57,997 nt of DNA from assembly GCF_000428045.1 (NCBI RefSeq), contig NZ_ATZE01000010.1, positions 173,984 to 231,980 of the forward strand. The letters run 5' to 3'. Every line of letters begins with the position of its first letter. Position 1 is the first letter of the stretch. The position numbers and the translations under genes were made by a program. The stretch comes from Sedimenticola selenatireducens DSM 17993 (GTDB lineage Bacteria > Pseudomonadota > Gammaproteobacteria > Chromatiales > Chromatiaceae). Below, in pieces: positions 17,968 to 26,983 of this stretch. The notes below the pieces were generated by a model, which had not been told where the DNA came from, made no database searches, and saw only the letters and a list, made by a program, of their open reading frames with translations.

Positions 17968-18977
17968 AGCTTATCCTGGTTTTTGTCGAAATTGTCGTAG
18001 GCGCCCACCACCTTCTGTACCAGGGGATGGCGCACCACATCGCGGGCGTTGAAGAAGGTGAAGCTGATCCCTTCCACATCCTTCAGCACCTCGATCGCCT
18101 GACGCAGTCCCGACACATGGCCCCGGGGCAGGTCCACCTGGGTCACGTCGCCGGTAATCATGGCGGTCGAACCGAAACCGATACGGGTAAGGAACATCTT
18201 CATCTGCTCGGGGGTGGTGTTCTGTGCCTCGTCGAGGATGATAAAGGCATCGTTCAGGGTGCGCCCGCGCATGTAGGCCAGCGGGGCCACTTCGATCACA
18301 TTGCGTTCAATCAGCTTGGCCACCCGCTCGAAACCGAGCATCTCATACAGCGCGTCATACAGGGGGCGCAAATAGGGATCGATCTTCTGCGCCAGATCCC
18401 CCGGCAAGAAACCGAGCCGTTCGCCCGCCTCCACCGCCGGTCGCACCAGCAGAATCCGCCGCACCTGGTCCCGCTCCAGGGCATCCACCGCGCAGGCCAC
18501 GGCCAGATAGGTCTTGCCGGTGCCGGCCGGGCCGATGCCGAAATTAAGGTCGTGGGTGACCGCCTTATGCAGGTACTCCTGCTGATTGACGCCACGCGGC
18601 CGGATCAGGCCACGGCGGGTCTTGATCACCACTTCGGGGACCGTACTCTTGGCCAGTTCGCTGAGCAGGGCATCGATCCCCGACTCCTGCAGATAGAGAT
18701 GAATGGACTCGGGAGTCAGTACTTCCTGCCGAGCCTGCTGATAGAGCGCCTGCAGCACTTCACCGGCGGCGGCGATCGCCTCCGGTTCGCCCAGCAGCTT
18801 GAAATGATTGCCACGATAGTTGATCTCGATACCAAGCCGGCGCTCGATCTGGCGCAGATGCTCATCCAGCTGACCACAGAGGTTGGCCAGCAGCTGATTA
18901 TCTTCCGGAGTCAACGACAGTTCGAGGGCTTTGGGGTGGGCGGACACGGATTCAGTCCTGGAGGCAGCCTTGGTCAT
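17964..18977 (-). CDS. phoH: PhoH-family ATPase (YbeZ)
   Basis: A 337-aa PhoH-like P-loop protein that partners YbeY in RNA metabolism. A KH-like N-terminal part is followed by Walker [16 protein letters not shown] (about 150-165) and Walker [25 protein letters not shown]. The [24 protein letters not shown] segment is diagnostic for the family. It overlaps miaB and ybeY by 4 nt each, in the classical order. Confidence 0.96.
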   Translation of the reverse strand: MTKAASRTESVSAHPKALELSLTPEDNQLLANLCGQLDEHLRQIERRLGIEINYRGNHFKLLGEPEAIAAAGEVLQALYQQARQEVLTPESIHLYLQESGIDALLSELAKSTVPEVVIKTRRGLIRPRGVNQQEYLHKAVTHDLNFGIGPAGTGKTYLAVACAVDALERDQVRRILLVRPAVEAGERLGFLPGDLAQKIDPYLRPLYDALYEMLGFERVAKLIERNVIEVAPLAYMRGRTLNDAFIILDEAQNTTPEQMKMFLTRIGFGSTAMITGDVTQVDLPRGHVSGLRQAIEVLKDVEGISFTFFNARDVVRHPLVQKVVGAYDNFDKNQDKL

Positions 18978-20320
18978 GCGGATCGGGCCAACCCCTCGTC
19001 AATGAGTTCTCCCCGCAGGGAGTTGGGCAAGGCCTCGGTGATGCGGATATCCACAAACTGGCCGATCAGCCCCTCGGGACCGTCGAAATTGACCACCCGA
19101 TTGTTCTCGGTGCGGCCAGCTAACTGCTGCCGGTCCTTCTTGGCGTGCCGCTCTACCAGCACCCGCTGTACGCTGCCCACCATGCGACGGCTGATCTGCT
19201 GGGCCATCTCCGTGATTCGCTGCTGCAACCGCTCCAGCCGCGCCTGCTTGACCGCCAGCGGCACATCATCCGGCAGTTCGGCGGCCGGCGTGCCGGGCCG
19301 GGCGCTGTAGATGAAGCTGAAAGAGTGGTCAAAGCCGATCTGCTCGATCAGGTTCATGGTGTGCTCAAAATCCTGCTCGGTCTCACCGGGGAAACCGATA
19401 ATGAAATCGGACGAAAGACTGAGGTCGGGCCGCAGTTCCCGCAGCCGGCGGATCTTGGCCTTGTAGTCGAAGGCGGTGTGGCCGCGCTTCATCATCGCCA
19501 GCACCCGGTCGGAACCACTCTGCACCGGCAGATGCAGGTGACTCACCAGCTCCGGGACCTCGCCATAGACGGCAATCAGGCTGTCGGAAAATTCCAGCGG
19601 ATGGGAGGTGGTGAAACGGATGCGGTCGATACCGTTGATGGCTGCCACATACTGGATCAGCAGTGCCAGGTCGGCGATCGAACCGTCATCCATCACACCC
19701 CGGTAGGCGTTGACATTCTGCCCCAGCAGATTGACTTCGCGCACCCCCTGGGCGGCCAGCGCGGCGATCTCGGCCAGCACATCGTCAAACGGTCGGCTGA
19801 TCTCCTCACCCCGGGTATAGGGCACCACACAGAAGGTGCAGTACTTGGAACACCCCTCCATGATGGAGACAAAGGCGCTGGGGCCGTCGGAACGGGGTTC
19901 CGGCAGCCGGTCGAACTTTTCGATTTCCGGGAACGAGATATCCACCACCGGCGCCCGCTCGCGCCGGGCGGTATCCAGCATTTCCGGCAGGCGGTGCAGG
20001 GTCTGGGGGCCGAACACCAGGTCTACATAGGGGGCACGCTCACGGATCGCATCCCCTTCCTGACTGGCGACACAGCCGCCGACACCGATCACCAGGTCGG
20101 GGCGCTGCTCCTTCCAGGGACGCCAGCGTCCCAGTTGGGAGAACACCTTCTCCTGCGCCTTTTCACGTATCGAGCAGGTGTTGAGCAGCAGCAGATCAGC
20201 CTCTTCGGGGCGGTCGGTCAGGGTATAGCCGTGAGACTCCCTGAGCAGGTCCGACATCTTGTCGGAGTCGTACTCGTTCATCTGACAGCCAAAAGTCTTG
20301 ATATAGAGTTTGCCGGGCAT
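18974..20320 (-). CDS. miaB: tRNA-2-methylthio-N6-dimethylallyladenosine synthase MiaB
   Basis: A radical-SAM methylthiotransferase that converts i6A37 to ms2i6A37 in tRNA. From the ATG at 20320 it is 448 aa (a TTG at 20347 would add 9). The N-terminal UPF0004 domain has Cys in [24 protein letters not shown] and [11 protein letters not shown]. The radical-SAM cluster is [17 protein letters not shown] (CxxxCxxC). A C-terminal TRAM domain closes the protein (from about 380). It is the first gene of the operon running through lnt, and its promoter must lie in the 213-nt divergent gap before the GGDEF-EAL gene. Confidence 0.97.
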   Translation of the reverse strand: MPGKLYIKTFGCQMNEYDSDKMSDLLRESHGYTLTDRPEEADLLLLNTCSIREKAQEKVFSQLGRWRPWKEQRPDLVIGVGGCVASQEGDAIRERAPYVDLVFGPQTLHRLPEMLDTARRERAPVVDISFPEIEKFDRLPEPRSDGPSAFVSIMEGCSKYCTFCVVPYTRGEEISRPFDDVLAEIAALAAQGVREVNLLGQNVNAYRGVMDDGSIADLALLIQYVAAINGIDRIRFTTSHPLEFSDSLIAVYGEVPELVSHLHLPVQSGSDRVLAMMKRGHTAFDYKAKIRRLRELRPDLSLSSDFIIGFPGETEQDFEHTMNLIEQIGFDHSFSFIYSARPGTPAAELPDDVPLAVKQARLERLQQRITEMAQQISRRMVGSVQRVLVERHAKKDRQQLAGRTENNRVVNFDGPEGLIGQFVDIRITEALPNSLRGELIDEGLARSA

Positions 20321-20533
20321 TCGGTTCGTTAAAATATAGGGCGCCAAAGGCGCGGTAGCTTACCTTCTATACTAGCTTTTTTCCAGATAATTGGGGTATC
20401 CGCTCAAGGTTGGGCCAACTCAGCCGTTACAAAAGCAGAGATTAATGCCTAAGCTTACCCCTACGGCCCGGTAGTTTTGGGTTATTCAGCAGAGGGACCC
20501 TCTGAATCAACGTACCGCTGACAGGCATGGAAT

Positions 20534-22612
20534 ATGCGCTACAACACCCCCCTTACAGAGCATGCACTGAGCCAGCAGGTCCAGCTGCTGTACGCCAACG
20601 CCCTGCCAGCCAATCTGACCGTGGCCACCATCTCCATCCTGCTTTCCATCAGTCTCTGGGACAAGCTGGACCACCAACTGCTGATCGCCTGGAATAGCGC
20701 CATTCTCTTCTTCGTCGGCCTGCGCACCTACCTGCTGGTGCGTCACGCACAGACACCAAAAAGTCACTCGCCAGCGACCTGGGGACGCCGCTATGTGTTC
20801 CAAACACTGCTGGTGGGGATCGCCTGGGGGAGTCTGGCTCCGTTGATGCTCACCTCCGATGACCCGTTCGTCCACTTTGTGATTTTTCTGGTCATATTCG
20901 GCACCATTTCGGTCGCCGTCCCGGTGCTTGCCGCCAGACTGCCCGCTTTTTTTGCCTATGTACTGCCGCAATCGTTAATCCTGGTGATGGTACTGCTGAT
21001 CCAGAGTACCCACTGGAGTCTGTTGCTGAGCGTTGCCACCCTGATCTACACCGCATTGCTCGCCGCCACTGGCCGCAACATGAGCAGGCAGATCCGCCGA
21101 TCCATCGAACTGGAGACCCACAACCAGTCCTTGATTGATCATCTGAGCAGTGAAGTGACCCGACGCAAAGCGGCACAGGAAGCACTGGAACAGCACCAAT
21201 CGCAACTGGAGGACCAGGTGGGACTACGCACCCGGGAGCTGACCTGGACCAACGAGAACCTGGAAAAGCAGATCAGCATCCGTAAACAGGTGGAAAAAAG
21301 CCTGAAACACCTGGCCCATCACGATACCCTGACCAATCTTCCCAACCGGCTGCTGCTGGACGCCCGATTGGAACACGCCATCAAGCATGCCCGGCGCAAT
21401 CAAGGCCAACTGGCCGTGCTGTTTCTGGATCTGGACAATTTCAAGCATATCAACGACAGCCTGGGCCACGCGACGGGTGACCGGGTATTGCAGCATGTCA
21501 CCCGGCGCCTGCTCTCGATCACCCGGGAAGACGACACCATAGCCCGGCTTGGCGGCGATGAGTTTGTCCTCCTGATGGAGGAGATCAGGGACACCACCGA
21601 TGTCATCTGTCTCGCCCAGAAGATCCTGGACAAGATCAATGAGCGTTTCGAGATCAACGGCCAGTCGATCTTTATCGGTTGCAGTATCGGCATCAGCCTC
21701 TACCCGCAGGATGGGGACAGAGGCGAAACACTGCTGAGAAATGCCGATGCCGCCATGTACCGCACCAAGGACGAAGGGCGTAACAGTTACAACTTCTATG
21801 CCGAGGAGATGACCGCCTCCGCCTATGACCGGATCACGCTGGTGGGGAGTCTCGGACGCGCCATCGAAAAAGACGAGCTGGCCGTCTATTACCAGCCGCA
21901 AAAGTCTCTCACGAATGGACGCTTTGTGGGACTGGAGGCGCTGGTGCGCTGGAACCACCCGGAATTGGGCGTTCTTCCGCCGGCTCGCTTTCTGCCGGTT
22001 GCGGAGGCCTCCGGGCTGATTGTTCCCCTCGGCAACTGGGTATTGCGAAACGCCTGCCGCCAGATGGTGACCTGGCAACGCAACGGACTGCCCATCGACA
22101 CCATTTCAGTCAACCTGGCGGGCAAACAGATCCGCCGGGATGATCTGGTGGTGAATATCGCCAGAATACTTGAAGAAACCGGCTGCCGACCCGAATGGCT
22201 GGAACTGGAAGTGACCGAAGGTTTCATTATGAGTGAAACTCACGCCTCGATCGATGCCCTGCGCGGGCTGCGCGACATGGGTATTCAACTGGCGATCGAT
22301 GACTTCGGCACCGGCTACTCATCCCTCAGCTATCTGAAAAAACTGCCCATCAACCGACTCAAAATTGACCGCTCCTTTGTCCGTGACCTGGCCGAGGACA
22401 ACGATGACGCTGCCATCGTCAAGGCCATTATCAGCCTGGGTAAAAGCCTCCAACTGGCGATCATCGCCGAAGGCGTGGAAACCGTTTTCCAGGAAAACTT
22501 CCTCCGGGAACTGGGGTGCGAAATGGGTCAGGGTTACCTCTACAGTCCGCCGATCCCAACCGGCCAGATCGAATCCCTGGTGAACCGCCACAATAAACGC
22601 AAGTCCGCCTGA
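20534..22612 (+). CDS. Membrane-bound GGDEF-EAL cyclic di-GMP protein
   Basis: A 692-aa protein with about six N-terminal membrane spans (25-185), a coiled-coil stretch (about 190-255), a GGDEF domain and an EAL domain. The cyclase signature RLGGDEF is intact and is preceded by an RxxD inhibitory site (REDD, five residues before GGDEF). The EAL half has EALVRW, the Asn of VNLAGKQI, LELEVTE, IDDFGTGYSS, LKIDRSF and AEGVE, so phosphodiesterase activity is likely. It may switch between making and degrading cyclic di-GMP according to a membrane signal. It is transcribed away from miaB. Confidence 0.95.
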   Translation: MRYNTPLTEHALSQQVQLLYANALPANLTVATISILLSISLWDKLDHQLLIAWNSAILFFVGLRTYLLVRHAQTPKSHSPATWGRRYVFQTLLVGIAWGSLAPLMLTSDDPFVHFVIFLVIFGTISVAVPVLAARLPAFFAYVLPQSLILVMVLLIQSTHWSLLLSVATLIYTALLAATGRNMSRQIRRSIELETHNQSLIDHLSSEVTRRKAAQEALEQHQSQLEDQVGLRTRELTWTNENLEKQISIRKQVEKSLKHLAHHDTLTNLPNRLLLDARLEHAIKHARRNQGQLAVLFLDLDNFKHINDSLGHATGDRVLQHVTRRLLSITREDDTIARLGGDEFVLLMEEIRDTTDVICLAQKILDKINERFEINGQSIFIGCSIGISLYPQDGDRGETLLRNADAAMYRTKDEGRNSYNFYAEEMTASAYDRITLVGSLGRAIEKDELAVYYQPQKSLTNGRFVGLEALVRWNHPELGVLPPARFLPVAEASGLIVPLGNWVLRNACRQMVTWQRNGLPIDTISVNLAGKQIRRDDLVVNIARILEETGCRPEWLELEVTEGFIMSETHASIDALRGLRDMGIQLAIDDFGTGYSSLSYLKKLPINRLKIDRSFVRDLAEDNDDAAIVKAIISLGKSLQLAIIAEGVETVFQENFLRELGCEMGQGYLYSPPIPTGQIESLVNRHNKRKSA

Positions 22613-22713
22613 ACAGAATTCGCCCCCCGCTACTGCGTCCCCAGGGTATTCCTCCATCACCGGCAATTTAGTCTATGGTTACCTGAAAGACCGAAGACTG
22701 CAGGTTATTCTAT

Positions 22714-23952
22714 ATGGGCAGGGAGACGCTCCTGCAAGAGTACCGTCGTACCAGGGGTTTCAGCGAACAGCTGTGCCAGCCACTGGCCATTGACGATTAC
22801 CAGATCCAATCCATTACCGAGACCAGCCCACCCAAGTGGCATCTGGCCCATGTCAGCTGGTTTTTTGAAACCTTTGTCCTGAACCATTTCAAGCCGGATC
22901 ATGTCCCGTTCAACCCTGACTTTCACTACCTGTTCAACAGCTATTACTACACCATTGGTGCCATGCACCCGCGCCCCCGGCGCGGCCTGCTGTCACGCCC
23001 CACCCTGGAACAGGTACTGGAATATCGCCATCACGTTGATACGCAGGTGGAGAAGCTGATCGGCAATAGCAGCGACACCGACATGGAAGCCCTCACCTTC
23101 CGTATTACTCTGGGATTGCACCACGAACAACAGCACCAGGAACTACTGCTGATGGATATCAAGCACAACTTCTCGGTGAATCCGCTCAAGCCCGCCTATC
23201 GGGACGATCTTCAGCCACCACAAGGGGAAGCCCCAGCGGTCCATTGGCTGGAACAGGAGGGCGGACTGCACTCCATCGGCCACGGTGGTAACGGCTTTGC
23301 CTACGACAATGAAACACCCCGCCACTCCGTACTGATCTATGACCACCGGTTGGCCGATCGCCTGGTGACCAACGCGGAGTACCTGGAGTTCATAGAGGAC
23401 GGGGGTTATTGCAACCCCGCGCTCTGGCTCTCCGACGGCTGGGCCAGGCTGCAGCAAGAGGGATGGCGGCAGCCGCCGTACTGGCAATCAGGGGATGACA
23501 GATGGACCCAATTCACCCTGGCCGGGGAGCGCCGGCTTAACCCCCATGAACCGGTCTGTCATGTCAGTTTTTACGAAGCCGATGCCTACGCCCGCTGGGC
23601 CGGCAAACGACTGCCCCGGGAGGAGGAGTTGGAGCTGATACTGGCTGAGCTGCCAGTTGCGGGCAATTTTGTCGACAGCGGCCTGCTGCATCCGGCTCCG
23701 GCCGATAACGCGGGTCAATGGTATGGTGATCTCTGGGCCTGGACCGCCTCACCTTACAGCCCCTATCCCGGCTTCAGGCCACTTGCCGGCTCCATGGGCG
23801 AATATAACGGCAAATTCATGTCCAGCCAGATGGTATTGCGCGGCGGCAGTTGCGCCACCTCCGCCAGACATATGCGTCCTGGCTACCGTAACTTTTTCTA
23901 TCCCCATGAACGCTGGATGTTCTCCGGCCTGCGGTTGGCAGAGGATGCCTGA
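22714..23952 (+). CDS. egtB: Ergothioneine biosynthesis sulfoxide synthase EgtB
   Basis: A non-haem iron enzyme that couples hercynine with gamma-glutamylcysteine or cysteine to form a sulfoxide on the way to ergothioneine. The 412-aa protein has an N-terminal DinB-like four-helix domain, with the iron ligands visible in WHLAHVSWFFETF and LHHEQQHQELLLMD (HxxxH), and a C-terminal formylglycine-generating-type domain with VCHVSFYEADAYARWAGKRLPREEE and LRGGSCATSARHMRPGYRNFF. Its stop shares one base with the egtD start (TGATG). EgtC, EgtA and EgtE are not in the window. Confidence 0.96.
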   Translation: MGRETLLQEYRRTRGFSEQLCQPLAIDDYQIQSITETSPPKWHLAHVSWFFETFVLNHFKPDHVPFNPDFHYLFNSYYYTIGAMHPRPRRGLLSRPTLEQVLEYRHHVDTQVEKLIGNSSDTDMEALTFRITLGLHHEQQHQELLLMDIKHNFSVNPLKPAYRDDLQPPQGEAPAVHWLEQEGGLHSIGHGGNGFAYDNETPRHSVLIYDHRLADRLVTNAEYLEFIEDGGYCNPALWLSDGWARLQQEGWRQPPYWQSGDDRWTQFTLAGERRLNPHEPVCHVSFYEADAYARWAGKRLPREEELELILAELPVAGNFVDSGLLHPAPADNAGQWYGDLWAWTASPYSPYPGFRPLAGSMGEYNGKFMSSQMVLRGGSCATSARHMRPGYRNFFYPHERWMFSGLRLAEDA

Positions 23953-24908
23953 TGGCCAAAAGAATCACTTTCCACGACCACAAGCCTAAGGCTCTGAGCC
24001 TGCAGGAGGCGGTGATTCAGGGCCTCTTGGGCAAGCCCAAATCGATCCCACCGAAGTTTTTTTATGACGAACGGGGCTCGGCCCTGTTCGCCGCCATCTG
24101 TGAACAGCCGGAATACTACCCACCGGATATCGAACAGGCGATGCTCGGCCGACTGGCCGAAGAGATCGCCGAACTGACCGGCACCGGGCGCGTCATAGTC
24201 GAACCCGGTGCCGGCTCTGCCGCCAAGATCCGGCTGCTGCTGGACGTCCTGAAACCGACCGCCTATGTACCGATGGATATCTCCTGTGAATTCCTCAAGG
24301 AGGCTGCATGCGCGCTGGTCGACGAGTTTCCCTGGCTGCCGGTGCATGCCACCTGTGTTGACTTTACTCACTCGCTGCCAATACCGGAAACGGTCTCCAC
24401 GGGCCCCCGGCTCGCCTTCTTTCCCGGTTCAAGTATCGGTAATTTCACCCCCGAAACCGCCTGTCAGTTCCTCGCCATGGTGCACGACAAGATCGGCCGG
24501 GACGGCATGCTGCTGATTGGGGTCGATACGAAAAAAGATCCCCGTATCCTGGACGCGGCCTATAACGATGCCGCCGGCGTCACCGCCGCCTTCAATCTCA
24601 ACCTGCTGCACCGGATACGCAACGAGACCGGGATCGAGTGCAACCCGCAGAACTTTGAACACCGGGCCTTCTACAACGGCGATCAGGGGCGTGTGGAGAT
24701 GCATCTGGTCAGCCGCTGCCGGCAGACGCTGCGCCTGAACGGCTACCGCTTCGAATTTGGCGAAGGCGAAACCGTGCATACTGAGAACTCATACAAATAC
24801 ACACCGGAAGAGTTTATTGCCCTGACCGCGAACGTCGGGCTCGATCTGCAACAGTTCTGGCTGGGTGAGCAGGACCTGTTTGCACTCTACCTGTTTGGTA
24901 GCCGGTAA
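23952..24908 (+). CDS. egtD: L-histidine N-alpha-methyltransferase EgtD
   Basis: It trimethylates histidine to hercynine with S-adenosylmethionine, the first step of ergothioneine synthesis. The 318-aa protein has the DUF2260-type fold: KSIPPKFFYDERGSALFAAICEQPEYYPP near the start, the SAM-binding VEPGAGSAAKIRLLLD (about 80-95), FFPGSSIGNFTPE and the C-terminal NSYKYTPEEFIALTANVGL. It is directly coupled to egtB. The product is a low-molecular-weight thiol antioxidant, which fits life at oxic-anoxic interfaces (inference). Confidence 0.96.
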   Translation: MAKRITFHDHKPKALSLQEAVIQGLLGKPKSIPPKFFYDERGSALFAAICEQPEYYPPDIEQAMLGRLAEEIAELTGTGRVIVEPGAGSAAKIRLLLDVLKPTAYVPMDISCEFLKEAACALVDEFPWLPVHATCVDFTHSLPIPETVSTGPRLAFFPGSSIGNFTPETACQFLAMVHDKIGRDGMLLIGVDTKKDPRILDAAYNDAAGVTAAFNLNLLHRIRNETGIECNPQNFEHRAFYNGDQGRVEMHLVSRCRQTLRLNGYRFEFGEGETVHTENSYKYTPEEFIALTANVGLDLQQFWLGEQDLFALYLFGSR

Positions 24909-25220
24909 CCTTTGATTAAGCCGTTCGTAGTTTTACTGCCATCATGATTTAACAGCCATAGCGAATTGCTCCAGTCAACGTCCACCGCTTTGCGCGGTGG
25001 GCATTCGCACAGATGGCATTGATAATAACCACCGGGGAAGGAGCGCTTTGCAGAAGCCAGGAGGTTGTCGGGCTTGACCGATCGTAGCGAGGGAAAGCCG
25101 GTTTGAGACAGATTTTTTGATCTTTCGAGGCGAATAGTGGACCTATTCAACGAGGAAGATCGGAAAATATGGCTAAATCCGGCTTTTCCACAGTAGATCA
25201 GTGTTAAGTCTGACAGGCTC
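24909..25220. other. Intergenic region with a long palindrome
   Basis: There is no supportable gene in these 312 nt. They contain a short hairpin (CACCGC/GCGGTG, near 24988-25004) and the long imperfect palindrome at 25091-25189. The frame on the minus strand shows no domain. Confidence 0.6.
25091..25189. repeat. 99-nt nested palindrome (MITE-like or structured RNA)
   Basis: The outer arms 25091-25126 and 25155-25189 are imperfect inverse copies over about 35 bp (both carry GGAAA(A)GCCGG at the outer end and GATCTTTC/GAAGATC at the inner end). The 28-nt centre holds a second perfect stem, GAATAG at 25132-25137 with CTATTC at 25143-25148. No coding capacity is present. A miniature inverted-repeat element is the simplest reading. 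Confidence 0.65.
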
Positions 25221-25637
25221 CTAGAGCCCGACCTGAACCCCGTGTCGACTCAGCCAGTCCCGGTCCAACTCCCAGCGCACGCGCTTCGCCTTACCTGACT
25301 CCAGGACAATGGCCATAGCCCGTTTCTGCACCCGGGCCAAATCCTGCTGTGCCTGCATAAGATCCGGATTATCCTGCGCCCGATTTGCCAATGGAGGAAA
25401 CAATATCCCCAGTGCCCGGTAGACCGGAAAATCACTGGAGCGCGGACTGCTCATCGTCGCCACACCATCATGCAGCGCCAGTACCTGAAACCGGTATGGA
25501 TAGGCGGCCACGTCACTATCCTGTTCGAGGAGTGCGTTCAAGTCCGCAACCAGCGGATCCTCATACAGCGCCCAACCGAGAAAAACGATCAGAATCAGGC
25601 CGAGGGTAATTGAGTAGTTTCTGGTAAATCTGTCCAT
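25221..25637 (-). CDS. Conserved membrane-anchored hypothetical protein
   Basis: A 138-aa protein with a short cytoplasmic start (MDRFTRNYS), one membrane span (ITLGLILIVFLGWALY) and a periplasmic domain of about 110 residues that includes YPYRFQVLALHDGVATMSSPRSSDFPVYRALGILFP. I know this type only as an uncharacterised gammaproteobacterial family, and no catalytic motif is evident. It lies alone between a palindromic element and a very short ORF on the same strand. Confidence 0.7.
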   Translation of the reverse strand: MDRFTRNYSITLGLILIVFLGWALYEDPLVADLNALLEQDSDVAAYPYRFQVLALHDGVATMSSPRSSDFPVYRALGILFPPLANRAQDNPDLMQAQQDLARVQKRAMAIVLESGKAKRVRWELDRDWLSRHGVQVGL

Positions 25638-25690
25638 TGACCGGGTTCCGATATTTTATACGTTTGGGGCTCCTGCGGTCAGGGGCCGCA

Positions 25691-25801
25691 TCACTCAACA
25701 ATAAGTTTCCCGACACAATGGGCAGTGCGCGCTTCAAACACCGGCGCAAGCTCGTTGATACGCGACATCAATGGGGCCACCTTGATTTCGGTTGCCATCA
25801 T
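25691..25801 (-). pseudogene. 36-codon ORF; possible 3' remnant of a quinone-oxidoreductase-type dehydrogenase
   Basis: It begins MMATEIKVAPLMSRINEL and ends CVGKLIVE. An AGGAA stands 7-11 nt before the ATG. The ending resembles the last strand of medium-chain dehydrogenases and quinone oxidoreductases, which commonly close with a GKIVL-type motif, so this may be the tail of a decayed gene that has kept or gained a start. A genuine small protein is the alternative. The similarity is by eye only. Confidence 0.3.
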
Positions 25802-26080
25802 TGATTCCTGAACAGAGGGACGGCCTTCCTGTTTATTCAAACAAATAATTCTTGAGTGATATAGTAAGAATCTGTCTGCCGACGTCATTGATAACTCGCA
25901 ATGAATAAAGCAGATACGAAGAAAATGGCCAGATCAGGTGTTATGATCCAAGCCTCATCGACAGACTTCCTGATTTTCTGATCCGGACTTGAAGCCGCTC
26001 CAGGCAGATATGCAACCGGGTTCGTTTATTCGCTGGATTTACCTATAGCTTCATATATGCAGATAAGATGAATGATAACC

Positions 26081-26887
26081 ATGAGTACCCACTCGAATCA
26101 TAAGGCCAAGAAAAGATTCGGTCAGAATTTTCTGCACGATCCGGGGGTGATCCAGCGGATTATCGCCTGCATCCATCCAAAGAGTGACGAACATCTGGTG
26201 GAGATAGGCCCCGGACAGGGCGCGATCACCCGGGAGCTGCTGAAATGTACCGGCCGGCTGGACGCGGTGGAACTGGACCGGGACCTGATTCATCCCCTGG
26301 CCGTCAGCTGTGCTGACCTGGGCGAGCTGAACATCTATAACAGTGACGCACTCAAGTTCGATTTCTCCCAACTCGCCCTGGATGGTCGTCCGTTGCGCCT
26401 GGTGGGCAACCTGCCCTACAACATCTCGACGCCGATCCTGTTCCACCTGCTGCAGTACGCCGATGTCATCCGCGACATGCACTTTATGTTGCAAAAGGAG
26501 GTTGTCGACCGGATGGCCGCCGGGCCGGGCAGTAAAACCTATGGCCGACTGTCGGTGATGATGCAGGCGTGGTGTCAAATCGAAGCGTTATTCGAGATAG
26601 GGCCCGGTGCGTTTAAACCTGCACCCAAGGTGGATTCGGCTATCGTACGTCTGATCCCATACACCGAACCATCCCACACCATCGATGATACGGTGTATTT
26701 CTCGCGACTGGTCACCAGCGCCTTTGCCCAGCGCCGCAAAACCCTGCGTAACAGTCTCGGCAAACTGATGCACGCCGACCAGATAACCGCCGCCGGGATC
26801 GACCCGTCACTCAGGGCGGAGCGGCTCTCCCTGGCCGATTTCGTGCGGCTTTCCAATCTGGCTTGCAAAACCGCGCCGTCAGCCTGA
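26081..26887 (+). CDS. rsmA: 16S rRNA dimethyladenosine transferase KsgA (RsmA)
   Basis: It dimethylates two adjacent adenosines near the 3' end of 16S rRNA. The start MSTHSNHKAKKRFGQNFLHDP aligns with the family start, and an ATG at 26072 would add three residues. The SAM motif VEIGPGQGAITREL and the catalytic LVGNLPYNISTPILF are intact. The C-terminal helical domain includes FAQRRKTLRNSL. The length (268 aa) is typical. It stands between two intergenic gaps and is followed by lon in the same direction. Confidence 0.97.
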   Translation: MSTHSNHKAKKRFGQNFLHDPGVIQRIIACIHPKSDEHLVEIGPGQGAITRELLKCTGRLDAVELDRDLIHPLAVSCADLGELNIYNSDALKFDFSQLALDGRPLRLVGNLPYNISTPILFHLLQYADVIRDMHFMLQKEVVDRMAAGPGSKTYGRLSVMMQAWCQIEALFEIGPGAFKPAPKVDSAIVRLIPYTEPSHTIDDTVYFSRLVTSAFAQRRKTLRNSLGKLMHADQITAAGIDPSLRAERLSLADFVRLSNLACKTAPSA

Positions 26888-26983
26888 TATAACTTAATTG
26901 GATGAGAATGTAATAACCCGGGAACCCACAACCTGTCGCGACCCATACACAGCGGCAGGACAATATCAAAGAGCAGAAAAAAA

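Noticed and set aside
18027-19310. A 427-codon plus-strand frame opposite phoH and miaB
   Set aside because: It lies wholly opposite two conserved genes and has no motif. Long antisense frames are common in GC-rich coding DNA.
19145-20332. A 395-codon plus-strand frame opposite miaB
   Set aside because: It mirrors the miaB coding frame and has low-complexity, His-rich translation without any family resemblance.
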